The notes under the pieces were generated by a model. It had not been told where the DNA came from, did no database searches, and worked only from the letters and a program-made list of their open reading frames with translations. This document shows, one piece after another, positions 38,386 to 51,500 of a DNA stretch of 64,000 nt. The DNA lies in the NCBI GenBank assembly GCA_014871385.1, contig CM026424.1, forward strand, positions 14,226,892 through 14,290,891, read 5' to 3'. A program made the position numbers and the translations under genes. How positions within the stretch are numbered: the first letter of the stretch is position 1; every line of letters starts with the position of its first letter. The stretch is from Ceratodon purpureus (Eukaryota; Streptophyta; Bryopsida; Pseudoditrichales; Ditrichaceae).

Positions 38386-38910
38386 TTAATAAGCAATATG
38401 TAAATTAGTATCAATAAATGCTTAAATAACATATAGCTATATAAATGTATAAATATATAATATATAAAATGTATGTATACCATGATATTTAGACAAAAAT
38501 TATATTTAGCACTTTATGTAAATATTGTGTTCACACTTCTCAATTTTTTTGGTATTGTATTTTTGTACATCTGAGATCCATTGATACAGACAAATTTCAA
38601 TGAATAATTTATGTGTATTTTGGAATTGGATTTGAGAGAATGTTGATAGGATGATTCTGTTTGTACCATGGTCATATGGATGTACTATTTGGTACCTACA
38701 AGAAAATTCCTTAAAATCATTGCTTGGGTTACACTCGAAAACCTTGTAAGCTTCTATCTCCAGTTCTCCACGTATCATTTTATATCATTCAACAAATATG
38801 GTGAAACCATTTATGTACAAACTAGTATCAGTACTGATCATTCCGACGGAGCATAATTCATAGGTGCAAAGTAAATGTAATCTAAAAAATATACATGTTT
38901 TCCACACTAC

Positions 38911-39035
38911 CCCCTCCCTCTCTAACGTCACCCTCCTCTCTCTCTAACGTCACCCTCCTCTCTCTCTAATGTCACCCCCTTCTCTCTCTAACATCACCCC
39001 CCTCTCTGTCATGCCACCCCTCCCTCTCTACCATT
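38911..39035. repeat. CT-rich minisatellite, about 22-bp unit
   Basis: Five or six imperfect copies of TCTCTCTAACGTCACCCTCC stand in tandem, ending with degenerate units containing CATCACCCC and CATGCCACCCC. Confidence 0.8.
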
Positions 39036-39562
39036 TATTATAATGTCATCCCTTTGACCTTCATAATGAGACACATAACACTCATAGAATTGATGCTATG
39101 AAAAAGAGTTGTTGTATTCCTTTTATAACTAAATAATTTATAAATTGAGTGGAAGTTGAAGAGCTAATGGGATTCAAAGAGTTGATGAAAATTGAAGTCT
39201 TATGGAAGTTAGATGGTGGTAAAAATTAATGATCACCGTGCTTCATTGCAGACCCCACAATTGTGCATGACCCCGTAACCATGCTTCATTGTGAACCCCA
39301 TAATTGTGCTTCATACAAAATTCTATTATATGTATATATAGATACTTATAAAATTGCACTACTAGAAGTTCTGTTGTAATAACAAACATATAATTGGACA
39401 TGTAAAAATGTACCCAAATATATATATATATATATAACAACTTATTGATCAAGCAAGGTCCATACTCCATCTCCATACCATTCATCTTAAATTCTAGCCA
39501 AAGTCAATGTTATACCTCCTTTTCTAGATGTAAAACCAACATATACATGGACTTTTTTGCAG

Positions 39563-40539
39563 ATTTGTAAAAGCATTGGAAGAAGAGGTGAAACTTATGC
39601 TATGGGACACAGCAGGACAAGAACAATTTCATTCCATGACACGCTTGTACTACCGAGGTTCATCTTCACCAAGTCTTCAAATTTTAATCACATTTTAAAA
39701 GGAGGATAACTCGTTCCTACCATAAATTCACCTTAAATTTCCAGGGTAGCCCTTCAATATTCCCACGACATGCTCGCCTCAAGCAATCACTCTCATCAAA
39801 TAATTTTGGCAACTTCTTCTTTTGTAGGTAGACGTGAAGGCACCACGGGCCTTGGCTTGGTGGTTGAGACTCATGGCCCCCAATGAGGAGGTTGTGGGTT
39901 CTATTTCCCATGCCAGCGTGGTGCTCACCACCATAGTCCACCCAACTATGGTGTGGTCCTTCGACCTTCTTGTATGGGTACCTCAAAGCCCTTTGGGGGG
40001 ATATCATGTCGGGTATCTATAAGAGACTAGTGGCTAGGTAGGAACTAGCATAGTGTTCACCCCGAGAGGGGGATTAGTTGTCCCATCATTGGTATAATGA
40101 CCTCCGGGCATACATCCAATAATAGGTCGTACGAACACTCTACTCACGTCGGCCTCAAAGAGTTCTTCTTCTTCTATACAACACAATATTCACAATCTTT
40201 AATTGTTGTCTTTGTATTTTTCTGAAGATTGTAATCTGTTGTTGTAAGTTAGGTGCCAAGGCAGCTGTGCTCGCATTCTCAACGACAGACAGGGCATCCT
40301 TTGATGTTGTTCCAAATTGGAAGCACAAGGTTCTATTACCGTTCCACTTTTTGATCATTTTAGGGATTTGTTTTCTAGCCTTAAAAATTCGCCAAGTTGC
40401 TCTTATACTTCGCATAACCCAACTTTGATTGAAGTGTAGGAGACTATGTGATCACTCAGGTGGAGGACGAGTGCGGGTCCATTCCCATGGTATTGGTGCA
40501 GAACAAAGTCGATCTCCTCGAAGATGCTGCTGTCTCTAG
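39563..40539 (+). CDS. RAB23: Rab23-like small GTPase, three internal exons only
   Basis: Rab23 is a ciliary/trafficking GTPase present in ciliated eukaryotes. Three exons join in phase: 39563-39657 reads VKLMLWDTAGQEQFHSMTRL with the switch II DTAGQE; 40253-40329 reads AKAAVLAFSTTDRASFDVV; 40460-40539 reads CGSIPMVLVQNKVDLLEDAA with the guanine-binding NKVD. The wording VLAFSTTDR and VLVQNK.DLL is typical of Rab23. I could not find the P-loop exon upstream or the 3' exons between 40,540 and 41,040, where a mobile element begins. The gene is therefore a fragment or has distant exons. The first intron carries a SINE. Confidence 0.75.
39836..40165 (+). repeat. tRNA-derived SINE inside a Rab23-like intron
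   Basis: The head has a box A-like TTGGCTTGGTGGTTGAG and a box B-like GGTTGTGGGTTCTATTT about 40 bp further on. The body is shared with the copy at 38.05-38.39 kb. It lies wholly in the intron between exons at 39,657 and 40,253, in the gene's orientation. Confidence 0.75.
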
Positions 40540-40574
40540 GTGCCCTCATCAATTTGTTTTTGGTCTCATGCACC

Positions 40575-41040
40575 CATGTGGTCTACGTCTATTTATCAAT
40601 CAACCCACTACGATACAAACATGTTGATGTTTAAACTTCAAGCATATCCCAACTATGACACCCATGTGGTGGATGTCTATTTATCAATCAACCCACTACA
40701 ATACAAACATGCTGATGTATAAACTTCAAGCATTTCTCATCTATGATGGTCATTTTGATGTCACCAAGAGTTTATCTAATTCAATTTTTCAATTATATGA
40801 CGCATTTTGGAGTTCTTTTATGTCACCGAGGATTTGTTCAATATGTTCAAAGTCAACATGTCAATCTTAGTCCACCCAACCAATTTAATAGCTTCAAAAA
40901 TTATTGAAAAAGCTTAGTATTATTATGTGAATTCTTCAAAGTTGTTGTTTGAAGAAGAAAAAAATAGGTGTGGTGGATGTCTATTTATCAATCAACCCAC
41001 TACAATACAAACATGTTGATGTATAAACTTCAAGCATATC
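40575..41040. repeat. Three copies of a 75-85 bp repeat
   Basis: The phrase TGTCTATTTATCAATCAACC followed by CACTACAATACAAACATG occurs at about 40,585, 40,674 and 40,978. The third copy is cut at about 41,040, where a new sequence beginning TGTCGTGTCACGAC starts. Confidence 0.8.
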
Positions 41041-41694
41041 TGTCGTGTCACGACTTTCCGGGAATTCTAGTTTTACTTTGTTTGTGGATTAAAAGTAGTA
41101 AAAATAATAAAAGTTATAGTTTAGTTAGAAGTTATTGTAGACATTAGGTTAGAATGTTAGAAATAAAAATAGTAAAAAAATAAAAAGTGTTAAAGTAGTT
41201 AAAAAGTGGAAATTAGGGCTAGGTTAAAATCCGCTGCGGACAGGGAAAAGTCAAAGCGGAAAGGTGGAAACCTGGTTAGATATCCGGGTTATGAGAATCC
41301 GGGTCTTCAACCCGGACCTCAACCCAAAGAGGCTGCGCCTTGATTCCACAATTAGGGTTTTGCTAACCCGCATAAGGATCAAGCAAGGGTTAGGGTTCCT
41401 CCCTTTTCTTTTGGCAGTGAAGGATAGTGGTGGTCGGAAGAGGGATAGCTTAGATACGCTGGCCGCCACCGTAGGGAGTGGGCGACTAATCCGCGACACC
41501 GCAGGGAGCGCGATCCTCACAAGACCCTGCAGGCGGAGATTAGGTAGCAACCTCCGCAGAAGTAGTGGCACGCAGTCGGTAGAGGGTTTGGAGTGCAACT
41601 TAGGGTAGTAGTTTTCGGCGGAAGGGATACGTTGTGGAGCGCGGCTTGAAGGGCAGCTTGAAGCTCGGAGCGAAGGGAGTCGGCGACCTCAGCT

Positions 41695-41724
41695 CACTAC
41701 AATAAATCCAGCCCAATGTGACTA
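41695..41724 (+). repeat. Left terminal inverted repeat of the CACTA element
   Basis: Begins CACTACAATAAATCCAGCCC and continues AATGTGACT; preceded by the GCT target duplication. Confidence 0.95.
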
Positions 41725-42924
41725 CATGTAAACCGGCCCATGTGACCGGCTAGTCACATCAGTCATTAGTTCAGTCAAACATCGGTCACAACAGGGTCCA
41801 GTCATAGACTAGTCACGAACTAGTCATATACCCAGTCATTTTTTTGAGGACCTGGGTGGGAACGTCTTCGGGAACGAGCCACATTTCCCGTGCGATGTTC
41901 CCATACTCATGCATTGAGTGCTTACTATCTGCAGTCATACTGACATAGTCACATGCTATTGGTCATACATTCTTGTAATGACTCCATTGCGTAATGGATG
42001 TCATTAGAGTGACTGGCTGTAGTCCTAAAGCCTTTAAACTTACTAATCTTAGTGATAAATTTCAATGAAATAACTAGACAGAATGTTCTACCCGTGGCCC
42101 TAATTGGTAAGTGCCGTGAGATTGGAGTACGTCCATAATCTTCATTTGCAGGCACATAGTAGAAAAGTAATTTCACATAATCAGAATCACCAGATATTTA
42201 GATACAACTGTAAAAAATGAATACGTATTTGAATGAAAGTCACCAAATATTATGACTCCACTGTCTCTAGCTTCCTACTGCTTTCCAGATGCAGTACTAA
42301 TTATTTCTACTAATTATCATGCTATAAATTTCCTTCGCTGACAATTGAACCATTATTAGTTGCGTTCCCATATTACTTCGAGGTGCTGAGCTGATTGCCA
42401 ACAGAATGTAGTCGTTATGACCATCATATAGACAGTTTCCTTTACTTATATTGGTCATTGGTTTCTGTATGACTGAGTGTTGTAATAAAGTTGATTTTGG
42501 TGACCATATGTTACTGAATTTGGTAATGAATGCAGAGTACCATAGTCATGTTAATAGTTTTCTATACGCAATGGAGGAGGGAAGTCTCAAAGTAACATGG
42601 TAATGTAGACTGTTCTCTTTACTGAAAGCGGTAATAAAGTTCCAAAGTAACAAAGTCATCTGGACAGCTTTCTTCACTAAACTTGGTAATGATTGCATAG
42701 TAACGCAATCCTGTGGACAGTTTCCTTGACTAAAACTGGTAATGATTGCAAGGAAACCTAGTCAAACGAAGTGTTCCCTTTACTACTATTCGTGATGAGT
42801 TGGATTTTAATAACATCCTCGTTTATACTGGTAATATCATCCTTTTTCATTACAGAGATCCATGCAACTCTCATTTGTTAACCGCACGATCTCTGTGAAT
42901 ACTCTTATGATGTACAAAGATTCT

Positions 42925-45900
42925 CTAAGCAGTACAATCCTGCTGCGGTGACTCATCATTGTAATCCACTTCTCCCTCCCCTTGTAGAGCAAGTTGCACC
43001 TCGTTGCTAGAAAGCTCTCTGGCATTTGAGAGGACAGGCGGCAGTGCTGCGCTGTTGTCCGTGACATTCGGTGCCATCAAACCCTGGTTTTCAGCATCGT
43101 CATGGAAGCTCAGACAGTGTAGGTCTGGAGTTCGTTTATCCATGGAAGTCACCCTCGCACTTCGTGTCTCTTTGCGAAGAACAACCTTCCACCCAGGATG
43201 TGCTACGTCGTCCACAAAGAAGACCTGTTGAGCATGAAGAGGAAACGCAAACGAATCTGAAGAGTACAGAATGGTGCGGTCAAATTTCACGAGGGTAAAA
43301 CCATACTCATCTTTTTTCATAATTGCCTGTGGCCCAATCCACGTAGCTTGGACCCACTTACAGTAAAGTACGAGTAGCTCGAACTTCCCATAGTCAACGC
43401 CGATGATCTCTTCGACCCACCCCACGTACTCCACTTTCGCAAGCCTGTGGTTCTGGTCCTTTCTGCTGGCACGGCAAGACTGTGAGAGTTTTGCAGCTAC
43501 CCCGCTGTCGCATGTTGCCAAGTCCATCTCTGCTCCTCGCACACGTATGTGGTTCCCGTAAGCATACATGCTGCGATATGATTTTGCGTCGCATGAAGGT
43601 GGCAGGACAAGAGTTAGCACATCTTCAGCCACCTGTGTGCCTGCTGCCACATCCCGTTCCACTGTACCAGGAAACCACTCCGTAAACAGCTGATTTCGAG
43701 CGTTCCATGGATAGTCCGCTCTTCTACCCCGTGATCGCCGTCGAATCTGATCACGCATCTTGGACCGCTCTTCCATTTCCACGTGGTGCCGTCTGATAAG
43801 AACTCACAGTGAATGGCAAAACTTCAGTGTGCAAAACAATAAGCAGTTCTACATAGTTTAGTCATCTGTAGTGCAGAACCCTAGCGTTTCCTCTATTGTG
43901 TACCCCCGTGCCATGGATCCCTCGGGCTGCGCCCGTTGCCTAACGTAGCCCTTCAATCTCTTCAAGTATCGCTCAATAGGACACATCCATCGGGTGTGTA
44001 CATGACCACATATATCCAACTGATGGACAAGGTGGATGGGGAGGTGCGACATTATATTGAAAGATGAGGGTGGGAAAACCTTTTCCAGCATGCAGAGTGT
44101 CTCCGCTGTGTACTCCAGTAACTGTTGCATCGACGATGGATCCACAGACTTTGCGCACAGACGTACGAACACGCGGCTGAGCCGTAGTATTGCCACCCGC
44201 GTGTCCCTGTCCAAAAGAGTGCGCAGGCATAGAGGGAGCAACTGCTGCATCATGACATTGTAGTCATGAGATTTCAGCCCCTTTAAGTCCCCATCCGATG
44301 CAATGCACTTCGCAAGTTGTCCAGCATAGTTTGTAGGAGTCTTCAAATTCCGGATAATGTCCAGGAATGTCGCCTTCTCCTCTTTGGATAGTACATATGG
44401 AGCTGCTGGGAGTACAACAGACCCAGGTTTCCTTCCTGGAATCGGGTGCAGATGTGGTCGAATATTGGCCTCCTCCAAGTCGAGCCTGGCTTTCAGAGTG
44501 TCGCGATCTCCTCAAATCGTTTTCATTACGTTCTGGCAAATATTTTTTTCACAGTGCATTGGATCCAGAACATGTCTGATGAGCAGGTCCTGCCGATAAT
44601 CCCAACATAGCATTACAGCATCAGTTGTGCTCGCAATCAGTAATATGGAATCTACAGTCACAATCTAGAAGAGATAGGACCCTTTTCACTCTTCTACCTA
44701 CATTCAGTGATGGAGTTCAGAAATTGCACTAATCACAGTCAGCCTGATCGTCAAGAACTTACTGGAATCAGTCAACGTTTCCGGAATACATTACTTGAAC
44801 CAGGAACTTCACTAGTCATAGTCAACATTATCATGAACATGGGTTCCCCAATTCAGTGAACGATTCCTGAATACATTACTTCAACCAGAGTTCGCACTAT
44901 TCATGGTCATCCTTCCAGACAGGTAGTTACTACAGTCAGTCATGTACTGCGGAAAGTAGAGAGTGGAACCAGAGAATGCACTTAGCTAGTACTTGCCAAT
45001 ATGGAAGCATATACAGAGCTGAGAGCCTCTTCACCCCGGTACGATGGATGGGGTCTTCCTCTCCTGCACCTCTTCTTCCCTGTGACGCTTGTAGAAAGGA
45101 TATTCTCTCACGCGCAAAGTCTTTGATGTTTGATCCTGTGAGAGTTTGCGGGGGCGGCCGGTACTCCTGTTGACCATCAAATGCTTGTCTGAGCCTTCGA
45201 TAGGGATGCGATCTGCTGAGATATCGGCGGTGACCTAAATATACATTCTTCCCCAAGGCCCGTGACCGTTGCGTAGTAACATCAGGCCCACACTCCGTAC
45301 ACGCTCTGTACCCTTTTGTGACTTGACCAGACGTTAGTCCGTACGCAGGGAAATCGTGAATGCACCAGAGAAGTAGAGAGCGCAATTTGAAATGTTGTCT
45401 ATGGGGCTCTTCCGACACATCTACTGCTGGAACCCCTTCCCAGAGTTCCAAGAGCTCTTCAATTAGCGGAGCAAGGTACATGTCGATGTTCTCCGAGGTC
45501 ACACTCTCTTTCCCTGGAATCAGCAAAGAAAGCATGATAAAGAAGGGCTTCGTCACCAGCCATGCAGGCAAATTATAGTTCAGGAGAAGAACCGGCCATG
45601 TCGAGTGACTGGTTTCCAAATGGGTTCACTCCGTCCAGAGCCATACCCAAGCGGATGTTCCTCTCTGCAGCTGTAAAATCGGGATCCAATGATTCGATGA
45701 GTTTCCAGGCCTTAGAATTAGGGACACAATCCACATTACTTCCCTCCTTCACCCGATTGGCGTGCCACTTGTTAAGCTCCGCCAATTTCGTACACCGGTA
45801 CATTCGCTTCAGTCGGGGAATCAATGGAAAGTGGCGTAGAATTTTGGAGGGGATTCGGCTGGACTGCGACTTGCATCTCGGGGCATTGCACTTTGGACAG

Positions 45901-46746
45901 CTCTCCGCATCCTGTAGGTCCTTCCTGAACAGGCAGCATCCATTGCGGCATGCATGTATGATATTGTAAGACAGTCCTAGCTTCCCCACATACTTCTGGG
46001 CTTCGTAGTGAGAAGTGGGTAGGTGATTGTCGCTTGGAAGAAGAATTCGCAGTAGTTGCAGTAATTCGGTAACAAACGCATTCGAAACTCCAAAGACCGC
46101 AAAACAATTGAGTAGCAGAAGGGTAGAGACCAATCGAGATGTTGTTGCACCTTCAAAAAGTGGTGTTTGGGCATGCTCCAGTAACTCATCCATTACGTCC
46201 CCAGTGTGGTCCCCTTCAGGCCATGGGATTTCATCGTCTTCTTCCTCGTCATCTGTCTCCCCACACTTGGGGGGGTCATCGTCCATGAGGTTATCATACC
46301 TAGCCAGGCACTCCATGATCATTCTTATGGCGTCCATGCCCCCATCGTTGCTGGCAGGCTCCGTAGGAATTCCCCTGACTTCTTCAACAAAGTCGTTTAC
46401 TACATCTACATAGACGTCGTTTTCCGCATCTACGAGACCTGCGTGACCAAAGTTAACGCAAGAAGTTATTCACTGGGTGTATTTCCGCACTAGACATGAA
46501 ATTACGATCTGGTTACGTGACGTAGTTCAGACATACCAAAATAGGCACACTGAATTGAGGGTCTCTTCCGACCGTTGTAAGATGCTTGCGAATGGTTGCC
46601 CTATTGATGCAGCGTCCTCCCATACAGTTCCTGCATGGACAAGGGTAACTTGTGAGCCCCAGCCTATCTGCTTCACGCTCCTCCAAATCCCAGAGGTGGA
46701 GCTCGCTTGCCTCCATCGCCACCAACGCGTGATCCTGCAAATTCAC
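42925..46746 (-). pseudogene. CACTA tnp2-type transposase gene, damaged
   Basis: Domains in order from the right: a transposase-associated zinc-binding segment (YPCPCRNCMGGRCIN, 46.6 kb); the tnp2 core starting at 46.44 kb with LSYNIIHACRNGCCLFRKDL, RLGMALDGVNPFGNQS and STWPVLLLNYNLPAWL; HVLDPMHCEKNICQNV and LDLEEANIRPHLHP; a DUF4218-like part (HTRWMCPIERYLKRLKGYVR, 43.9-44.2 kb); and a DUF4216-like part (FPLHAQQVFFVDD, GWKVVLRKE) to the stop at 42,925. The tnp2 core changes frame near 45,600 between GNQS and STWP, and an in-frame TGA follows VMKTI near 44,510. This copy therefore should not make a full transposase. Sequence is otherwise well conserved, so inactivation looks recent. Confidence 0.85.
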
Positions 46747-48580
46747 CGATCGAGTCTGTTAGCTCCGTTTAGAGGTCAGTACGGACCTCTTTAAGCTCCA
46801 TGACTGTACTCAGTCACATTAAACAAATTAACAACTACTGAAAATTGCTACATTCTCTCGTTCAGTGACTAATAGTCTTCAGTCTGTATGACTGCACTCA
46901 CTCACGTTAAACAAACAGTTGTCTATTGAATAACACTATGTAATCAAGTTCTGTGACTAACTGTCGTCACGTGAACCAAAACTATGACTCCAATAACCAA
47001 AACTATGACTCCAATAACCAAAACTATGACTCCAATAACCGAGACTCCCATCCTGAATATTACCAGCTGTACTGCAAGAGATCTTCCCCACATACCTTGT
47101 TGTACTTCTTCTTGAATTGATTCTTGGAGGTGAACAAATACCGGGTGCCTTTATTGCTCTCCTAGTAACTCTTCCGCACATAAGGCCGCAACCAGCAGCA
47201 AGTTAAGTCAGCCATGTCAGCCATGTCTGAGTTGCAGCTGAACTATGCCCTAACAGTTACTCAAATATATCTGCGACTAAATATTTGGAAATATAGACCT
47301 AGGGGGACTGAACAATATTTTGTGAACTCCTAACGAGACCTCTGAGTATTTTTTCTGAGCATTTAATTTACTATGCTTTTCTATTGTGAAGAACACGAAT
47401 CCGTTGCCTGTAATTCGCACTTCTAATCCTCTGCAATGCTTTGAAGGAACATGAGCAGATTGCAGAAATACCTGGTCTTTCCACTTAGTTGTGTCTGCAT
47501 GTTTCGTTGTCCCAGTACGTGTCCACTACTTGCACGCTCCCCTTGTAGTCGAGTTGGGGTGCTCAATCTGTTTAGAAACCGGAAAGGGGCAGTTAGCGAC
47601 GTACTACTATTATTCCTGACGATGTATTACATGTGTTGTACTGATTTATTGCATGCAGCTAGAAAGGAAGTTCAGATTATTCTTTTCGAGTCTTAATTCA
47701 GCTAAAATAGTTCGTAGATATTTAAAAATTGCCGGAATGATGTTAGAAGCACTTCAGTATACAGGGACATTGATAGACCAGGAAATGAGCATTACTTGAA
47801 GCATACTTTTCCCTCTCAGTTACAATGACACTGTGGGCCACTACTGTGGAATTTAAAGTTTGAAGAACTTATTTTTTTTTTCCCACTTAATCCACATGTC
47901 GAACTTCATCAGATCTAGTATTTAATTCGTCACTGAATGGTCCTGACGTTCCACATGCTTGTAAGAAAGCTATGGTATGCATGACGAAGAAGGATAACTC
48001 CTCTCTCAATTAAATCTCAGTCTGCACACGTTCAGGAGGGAAATTCAGTACATATCCACTCTCCGTGCCATTAAATTCGAATTTTTTAATATTGAGACAG
48101 AACATGAGATCCATATGATGGCGCATGGAATAATAGACTCACCCCTTCTAACCGAGTAACTGTCCTAGCAGTCTACGGGGGGGTAAACAAAACTCTACTA
48201 GAAGCTAGCCAAACCTAGAAGTTGAAAAGCAGATTGTACAAATTTAATACCAAATTTATGACTGATATTAGTCATTGTCCAGTCACAGAAGAGGAAATTC
48301 TGACTAAGGGAAGTAAAATATGACTACGATAGTCACATGGTGATCGATTTCAGTCACCGATAAATACGCACATAGAGGAAATGGAACTTGATATCCCAAG
48401 GAATCAATGCACGCCAGATTTTGGTGGCGTCATCGCAAGCTGAGGACGCTTTCACGAATTCAAGTGGGGGAGTAATTGAGGAGAGGGTGGCGGCGGTGCA
48501 TACCTGTTTCCAGAGATGGACATTTCCTATTTGACAAATTCTGCACTTCTCCTCTCAGTCTGGGTCTCCTCTGTTTCGCG
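46747..48580. promoter_or_regulatory. Shared region between the two divergent CACTA genes
   Basis: It separates the minus-strand tnp2 gene from the plus-strand TNPA-like gene and should hold both promoters. A 22-bp unit (CTATGACTCCAATAACCAAA) is repeated three times at about 46,975-47,041. Scattered TAGTCA/TGACT motifs resemble those of the element's ends. No convincing gene is present. Confidence 0.5.
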
Positions 48581-51500
48581 ATGGAGCTGCGATCTTGGAA
48601 ATCGGTTCCTTCAGGGGTTCAAGATGAGAGCACCTCCTCCGAGACAAGCGGGACGAGTACCTCGGAGGATACGGCTTCGGAGAAAGGGTCTGCGGGGGAC
48701 GACGAGGCGGAGGTGCCGGCTTACAAGAGAGAAAGGCAGGAAAGAATCAAGAGGAACTCAGAGAAGCTAGCGGAGCTCGGAATACAGATGTTGGCAGAGG
48801 CCTTGAAAACCCCCACGGACCCAACTAACGCGGCCGGAGGAGAGGGGAGTCGCCGGAGCTCAAAGGCCACGCAGGACCCCGGCTCCAGCACGCTCCAAAA
48901 GTGTCAGAAGAAGAGCCAGTACTTAAACCCTAAACCCGAACTCTATACACTATTTCTGACTTCGTGCGTGCTCCCAATGTGCGGTCCTTGGTCTGCTCTG
49001 TGTAGATACTGTGTCAGTCTCCTAGACTTTCCATTGACGTTCATCGGTATGTGCATTTCAATAAAGGCAGGATGCGCTTCAGACGGATGTGGAACCGGCG
49101 CGTAGGCGGAGTGAGAGACTGAAGAAGCTACCGCCAAGAGAAGGAAAGGCGAGGCCCAAGAAACAGCAACTACTTTCAGAGAGCAGTGCCTCCGCGGAGT
49201 GGGGAAGCAAGGACGACTCCTCCGACAGCACTACTGAAGTCGACAGCGACCCCGACTGTGGCAATGGCGATGTCGCGGCCTGCACCGTAGGAGCCGGAAG
49301 GCGCGAAATTAACCTAGACAATCCTCAGGTAAGTCCCCTCCCCACACGGGTTTCTCAATCTACACGCATGGATTTCCAAACTCGCGAGTCGCATTGAACT
49401 GTTTCATTCTTAGGGAGGGTTGCGTGAATTTCTTGCTAAGCTGATTCACGGTGCTTGACTTGCGTTCAAATCCGTTGGCGACATAGAGAATCTGCTAGAG
49501 AAAAGTCTGCCTCACTAATTTCTGTTCGGCATCCTTTGCAACTTGAAGGTAATGCCGAGTACTACCTTGAGTTCTGCATCTGAGTAGCTCGATTTCCATA
49601 CTTGCGCTTGTTAACCGGAGACCCAACCGGTCTCTCCCTTTAACCCCATCCAGTCCCCTCTCAGTTTCATCCAGGAAGTGTCCCGACAGTCATCCAGTTC
49701 CTACGGATGAACTCTGTCAGTCGGCTAGATGAACTCTGTCGGAGCCGACTGGATGACTCTGTCGAAGCCGACTGGATGGTTCTGTCCGTTTTCAGAGGGT
49801 TTAAGAGGCAGGTTTAGGGTTTTGGGAGATCATTCTACACTAGAGCAGGTAGAGTCAGAGAGGTCTGAGAGTTGTTAGGAACTGCTGTACCATGTGTTTG
49901 GGGCTGTTTTGACCCATTTTATGTAGTTTTGACCTCATTTTGCACTTGTATTGTACATTTCCAGCAACTTATGAGTGTTTGGAGCACTTAGCTTAGTTGG
50001 GTTTTGTTGGGTTTTGATGGGATTGCGAAGGCTAGGGTTTAGTAGGTAAATCCTCCCTTTACCATTGGCGACCATGCTTTAGTTCATACCATGTGATCTC
50101 CTGCTGGTTGTAGGCTGTTCCACACACTAGAGAGGTCCTGAAGTACACACATTAGGTCTGCAGAGGTGCAGCAGTGACTGTCAGGAGTGTTTAGGGGTGG
50201 TGAACTGCTGTTACTGTAATTCTGAGGTGCTGAACAGTTGCTGGCAGGGTGTAGGGAGTCACTGCAGTGTCAGAATCGGTCAGCAGAGTGCTGTCCAGTC
50301 ACTGGCAGGGTCCCAAGGCTTCTGAAATATAGCAAGACTGTTGCAGTAGAGAGAGCAGTGGCGGCAAAAGAGTTTCAGGTGTTTTCAGAGGTGGAAACAT
50401 TGGTGCAGCAACGGTGGCAGTCCAGCACGTGTCCAGGGAGCAGTAGCAGCAGGGGCGGCTCTGTTGCAGGCTGGTGGATGCAGGTGCTGTGAGGAGGTGG
50501 AGGGCCAGATTTGCCTTGGCGTCAATCCCTATGAACTGAGGGCAGTTCAAGAGTGAAAAAGATGATAGGGCTGCTACAGGTCAGATTTGTATTCCCACTG
50601 TAAAAAGGGGCGAAAGGTAAGTAACCCAAAATTTTAGGAATTCAAATTTCAAAATTCAGATCCGAAAATTTTGGGTCTTAAAAATTTGAATTTTGAATTT
50701 TGAATTTGAGAACCTCAATTTGGGACCTCCGTCGGCTGTGCGGACTTGGATTTGGGAATCTCGGTCGGCGATGGGACATCGTTTTTGGGGACGTCGGTTG
50801 ACATTGAGGACCTGGACCTGAGATTGGCACAAGTCAGAACAGAGTGGTAATTTGGGTTGCTGAGTGCAGTTGGGCAGATTCAGGGTGATTTCTGTTTCAA
50901 ATATTGTCAGAATAGTAACTAGTACTATAACCACTAGACTGGATTTGCTAAGGGTCAATATAGTGTGAAAAAGGGGATAGGAACTAGTTAGGGGCAGTTT
51001 TACTGAACTACCTTGGTTTGTTCCTATTTGCTAAAAAAAAGTGTCTCTAAACACTAATTAGACCACACAGCCGTTTGTAGGGTTGCTGAGTCTAAAGTGG
51101 CAGGGACTACAAAATGTAAGGGAAGGAGCCAAGTATTAGTAGCTGACTGATTGGAGGAGGCCGAGCAGAGCCGACTGCAACGGACAGGGAGTAACAGCCG
51201 CCAAGACTAGGAAGCACACACAGTCGACTGAACGCAGCCGACTGACAGTATGAGGCGTTGATACCCATGGAAGAAGGTGACTCGAATGATCTGCAAGATG
51301 AGAGACAAGCCATGGAGGGGTACAAACGTTGGCTGCAACATGAGGAGCAGATAGTAGAACCGACATCACCTGAGGTACGCAGCCGACTTAGCTCGCAGGG
51401 CAGTGCAGCTCTGCAGGAAGGTGAACTCATTGACATGGAGGTCGAAAATGACATTTCACCATCAGAGGGGAGGACACAAGAAAGCCGATTTGAAGAGGGA

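Noticed and set aside
38911-39035. CRISPR-like array
   Set aside because: Units are contiguous CT-rich minisatellite copies without spacers, in a plant nuclear context.
43004-46794. Plus-strand ORFs across the tnp2 transposase gene
   Set aside because: The minus strand carries clear transposase domains; these are shadows.
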